Positions 36,401-42,400 of a DNA stretch of 64,000 nucleotides are shown here, piece by piece. The stretch is from positions 63,894,643-63,958,642 of the forward strand of contig OX377202.1 of the NCBI GenBank assembly GCA_947396885.1, given 5' to 3'. Both the position numbers and the translations under genes were made by a program. This DNA is from Heligmosomoides polygyrus polygyrus. Taxonomy: Eukaryota; Nematoda; Chromadorea; Rhabditida; Heligmosomidae. The stretch's first letter is position 1, and every line of letters starts with the position of its first letter. The notes beneath the pieces were generated by a model. That model was not told where the DNA came from, did no database searches, and saw nothing but the letters and a program-made list of their open reading frames with translations.

Positions 36401-39400
36401 CGCCACGTCACACTGTACGGCGTGGATTAGCTTACTCTACTACAAAATAGCTCACAATTTCTGATATAAACGCTTCCACGCTCCACAAGTTTGCCCTATC
36501 ATAAGAATGGGGAACCACCATAAGACGTCACCAGATCCAATAAAATTGTGAAAAGTGGCTATGCTATTCAACCACACCTTTCACAGCAGCCGACCGCTTG
36601 ATGTAGTTGTTGTTCAAACCGGACAAGATCTCCTGGCATTATACAAATATTCCAAGAAGGACAACCGCTTGGTAAACCGTTTGGTAGATGGGAGAAGTAC
36701 TTGTTGGATCCCTTTCGTTTCAACATGCTTTCCCAAGTCGACCTACATACAACGTCCAAAAACCCTTATCACATGAGTTTATGAAATGATAGCAGTAGTT
36801 TTTTTAGGCGTGCAAACGAGGGTGCTTCTGCACGACAGGTATAAAGGTTTCGTCAAATTGCAAATCGACTACTCTCAGGTGAATATGGCTTCTCGAATGG
36901 AGTCGAGTGGCGAACCAGGAAAGATTCAACTATCACAGCAATCCAAAGATCTCCTTGACAACGACTATCCAGAATTCATCACGACGAAGCGTGGTGAAGT
37001 CGAAATAAAGGTGATCTTTATGACTTCGAGATCTCTAAAAGAATCTCTAGCAAAATAAAACTGGAATTCATTAGTGGAACAGCTGCACAGTCATGGGGAA
37101 AATAAAATTTTAAACACCGTTTGTAGGGTAAATTAATAGGACATGACAAATTGGACACGTCCCCAATTAAACTGGACACTTCTAAGCAACATTGACGCTT
37201 TTGAAATCAAACTGAGCGATCCCAAGTTCAAATGAGTGGCTTCCAGAATAAAATACTGTTACAATACTGTAGAAAGAACTACGGAACTACTAAAATACTA
37301 TACTATACTTAAAATACTATAAGAAACCACAAGACGGCTGGAGAAAATTTGTGTTCAAAATTTAGTGTTAGTTCTATCTGCGTCTGCACTTTTAGTTCAA
37401 CTGCCCTTATAAGTGGACACACTGTTTGAAATTTTATCAAACTTTCATTTCCGCACCGCGATCGGCTAGAGCGCAGACCGAACGCCGACACAGCAATAAA
37501 GATACGAACCATTATTGTCGTTGCCGCCCAAAATCGTGCTGCACATGTGTACTGGCGGGCGGCACGGCGGCAACCCCTGCGTCTCCGCCCTATGCTTAAG
37601 GATAGCTTGATGCTTAAGGATAGGCCTGCCGCTCTGCCGCAAAAGTGTGCGGAGGCCTTTAGGATGGCACGTAAAACCACCGTCTACGGGCAATGGTCAA
37701 CCAAAGCAGCGGGATGGCGAAAGCGCAGAGAAAGAGACACTTCTGCTGCGCTCTGACCGAACGAGCCGACTCAGCGCTCGGATGAGTGAGCACGCTCGTC
37801 GCCTGTGTCTCTGTGGGAACCTTCGACCGCTGCGGAGACTTGCAGTGGAAGGAGACTGTATTCTAGGGAGAGGAGTATGTTCCAAAAGAGTAGAACTTCC
37901 TGTATGTCACGTGCCGAAGCTGGTACCTTCTACGGGATTAGATATGATGACTCCAAGTACTGAGGGTGTACAAGTGGTCCACCAGATCTCCTTTATTGTC
38001 CGTCTTCCTTCAGCAGAGTATTACTGCGTGTGGACAGATCAGACACAGATGTAGATCAGGAGGCGGCGATAACACACGTCAGTGTCTTTGTAACCTACCA
38101 TTTTCTCTAGTCTCAAGTATAATCAGCCGCGGTGGGTCGGGATGGAGTCCTTGCCCATGAACTGATGAAAGAACCCATTTGACAAGGAAGCGGAGGAAGC
38201 ACGATCACCCACCATGAACGCAGGAAATGGTCAAATACTGTCACCAAAGACTTACTTTGTGCCAGCTTATCTTTGAAGCATGATGATGCTTGAAGTCATG
38301 TGTTGTGGAACAGAAGGCATAAAATCTCAATCATGCACGTAAAGCAAGCGATATACCAGGTGCACGAAACATTGCTTGTAATCATAAACAACCAATCTAC
38401 CACTGCTGTTTTTCACCCAGTAATGGCGGCTCCCTAGCACAACGCAACGCAAAAGGCATCCGTCCCACGTAATGGCAATTCCTGTTGTTGACTAAGGTCT
38501 ATGCTATACTTCGGCGACAGCAGCGTGCCCGAAGTATAACCTAACGGCTACCTGGAGTCTTACACTGTACTCGACATATTGCTGACTATGAACACTTGTG
38601 AGCTGCGCACGCATGAAAAATGTCTGCATGCATCTAATTCATCGTTGCACAGGTGCTGGTCGCGACTGCGAACGAGGCAATAGAAGTGTATTGAAGTGTA
38701 GGTCTGATCTCAGACGTAGTCAGCATCCTGCCCCTCTTCATTTTCTGGGTGGGACCGGAACTGAGCACGGATCGCGTTATGACGGGAGTCATTTTGAACG
38801 CAGAGTTCCTCCCAAAACCGCGATATAACGGAAGTAGCGTTGTATCCGACGCGTCTTAAGCGGAATTGACTTGTATTGGCGTAAAGGTAAGCTGCCAGGA
38901 CCGGAGAAATTCTATATTATATCGAGAGTCGCTTCTTATGCGAAGGTGTATAACGGAAGGGACTGTAATTCGTCGCCGAGTGACGGGACACTACGTATTG
39001 TGGTCACATTGATCGAGCGACGCGATCGATAAATTTGGCCACTATACATGCCGTCGCGTCGCTCGGCGCCGGTAGTATAAACGGGGCCTAACCGTAAAAA
39101 CACTCCCCGTGCAGTCGCTTGGGTCAGGCTTTCGCGATGAGGCGCGCTCACGCACCGTGCAGTGAAGCCGGCCGGTATCGTCCGCTGGCTTAGCAGCTTC
39201 GAGGGGAACAGGAATTTAGATTACGGAGAAAAGTGCTACATAACGTAGTCCGAAATTGAGCGCGCGACTATTTTGCATTCACGACACGCCGTATTTCATG
39301 GTAAACGCTAAGGAAAGCACTTTGCAACAGCTGTTCCGAAACTGGGGCACGGTAATTGCTAAAGAAATACACTTTGAAACTGCTCTTACGATTCCTGAAA

Positions 39401-42400
39401 CTACGTTATGAAAGCAACTATGAAATTCAGTTGCTTACTGAGTGTATGTGTCACACTGTCAGTTTTGCTCATACAGCCCTCTTAGGGTACACATTTTCAA
39501 AAAGAATCGCATCCATTTCGACATTGTTACTTTCTGAGTTTGGTCCAAAATGTCGGGTTTATGCAGTTACCTCGCAGTGTTCAGAGAAGTGGCTCATTGT
39601 TGTAATGAAATCCCAAATCCTTTACCTTTACCACTGTATTCAACGTTTGTCCTCCCTACGAGTACCGGGCAGAGCATTCCGACACCCCTAATCTCATGTG
39701 TACAGTTTTCTCAGGGGCAAGAGTAACTTCCAGATATTTAACCACTCTTCAATCTTTACCAATGCACGATGTGCTCTCTCCACCTCATCATATGATTTTA
39801 ATTTTCCTCTAAATCTTGACATTGTCTGCGAACTGCTTACAAACAACACCGCTTTCCTCAAACATCAACGGCAGCTCAACTACGTATATAGCGAACAGAA
39901 CAGCAGAAAGGACCCTTCCTGGGGAACTCTCCTCTTCGTGACTTACAGACTGAAAAAGTACCCTCCTACATTCACCTGAAACTACGTTATGAAAGGAAAG
40001 TGTATCCATTTCCACACTAAGGATTGGAACTTCATGTGTTCAAGTTTTTGCATAAGTCTATAATGATCTATCCTATTGAATGCTTCAAAAAATCAAAGCA
40101 AATTACGCCACATGTATCAATGTACATGTACACGTACATCATCAAAGCAAATTACATCACATGCTACATGCTATACGATGCATTGTCCGTTGCCCGCACG
40201 TCGCGCGCGTTACTCGGTCCACTACTACGGAGTCGTGTGCTCATAAACACTGCACCAAGAAGTGGTGTAATCCCTTTCAGTCCCCTAGAAGCTGCTAACC
40301 CATCGAACGATGCCACGTCGTCGGCTCTACACGTTCCGCGAGCGCGCCCCAATCGCGAAAGCCTGACCCAATCGATGACACAAGGGGTGTTTTACGTGCC
40401 ATCGGCCTTTAGAGATCGTGCCACATACGTCGGTGAAAAGGCAAGGTGAATATAAATCTGCCTTCTACGAAAGCTTTACTGTGTCATTAACAAGCGCATA
40501 ATTCCATGCAATGAATTTTTGCCGGCAATTATAGGGAAAACTCGACGTTCTCTGTGAGTGAATGATTCAGTCCTTTTTTAGCACGCAAACATTGCTGGCC
40601 ACCTGCCGCTTAAAAACTTTACACCGTTATTTTCACTAAGAAAATTGAACATTTTATGAAATTTGAAGTAGGTTCGCTGAATGAATTAAAAAGATTTGCA
40701 GAAAGTCGTACAATAATAATTTTTCCTTACTAGAGAGGTTAATGAACTTCCAGTGGCAGTTTCTAATGTGACCTATTGAGGATTGTAATGAATTGTCGGA
40801 AAAGCCGTAATGGCTTTCAAATTTCCTGCGGCATTGGATAGGTTAAAAAATTCCAAAAAACCGTATCACTTCAGTGTGGGCCATTAAAGCAAAACTGACG
40901 TCTGGAACTGCCATGTCGTGGTTAGGATCTAACCTGCAAAAGATTACCGACATTGGAACTTTATTTTAACCTGGGTGATACAACTTAAAATCAGTAATAA
41001 ACACACAAAGCAACAGCATCTGCTGTGCATAGCTCAACAGTTATGATAGCATTCAAAACACAAACAAACCGACAAAACATTCAAAGCAAAGCAGATTCTG
41101 ACACGAGGCGTCGGATTCATTAAGGATACCACAGGTATCATCTCGCCGCTGATTCACCATACCGGCTTACGTAGTAATCGATACAGAGAATTTGACCCCA
41201 AATTTACCACACCGCATGTTGATGAATCGCGGTATCAGTAGGTTTGGCGGTACTTTTCACCGTTACCCGCCGGTGAGCGGTTGACGAATATGGCCCCACC
41301 AGCAACGCACGAATGTGATGTCGGTTCCTTGACAAAGCGTATAAAGGCGTGCTTCATCGAACGCATAGCCTGTTGGTGTCGAGAAGGGGCATGGTCACGT
41401 GTCCACTTCTGCTGCCGACCATGAGTACGAAAAACTTTTTTGAAATAGAGAAGCACAGAATTGCTTGCACGTTCAGCTGACCACCTGAAAGAGCAAGCAG
41501 CAGAAACCAGAAAATATTTTTTAATTTTTTAAACATAATTTCATCTAAAAAGCATGAGTCGGAAGCAATTTCATCTTTACTTTCAAGGTATTGCCTCTCG
41601 AGAAGCAGTTAAAATTTGGCCGGCGATAGTGCACGTGGTCATGAACTCGTCGAATGAAGCGCTTAAAAAGCCGGAAAAATACACGTCATGAGGCTGACAG
41701 AGGCCTATAGCACCCGGCGATATTTTATCGTCAGCTTTAATACATTCCCCTAACACCAACTCGCCGTCCCTGGAGGGATGGAAGGCTTGGTTGGCCCGGG
41801 CGGGAAATCCGAACTAGAAACCTGATGCTCGCGACAGCTGGCACCTTCTCCAACTGTGCTACAAGTAGGGGGATTTCAACATGAAGGAGTTCCTATTGTT
41901 TCGGTGGAATTCGAGTAACCCCACGAGAAATACAGTGAAGAAGGAGGTGCTCCAAAATGTTTCAATTGCTTCTCAAGAGTTCCTTATAAGGAGATACTAA
42001 ATATCGAATTCCTTTTTGAAATATGAGGTTTGGAAAGACCTAGAAAATATGATATTCAAACTACAGAGCACGGCATCTCATATGAAGAAGCGGTGAGATG
42101 TGAAATCTTCTGCGGCACCGTGTAGCGAAGACCAATTCACGTACCTGGTTGGGTACGAAATCTTCACGGCGGCTGTAGAACATGCAAATTACGCCCTAGC
42201 GAAGCTTAGAAATTGGAAGCCAGCGCTACCAACACACGAGACATGACGTCGCAGGTTCAGGTGCTGCCAGAGCATTTGCGTGGCAGAGTATTTCACTTTG
42301 GATGAAAAACCACGTCCTCAGAGGACTGCAATCTCCCGTCGCGTAAAAACTGCGCAGGATTTAAACACCCTTCCACATTGATCAACCGATTCTTTTTTCT

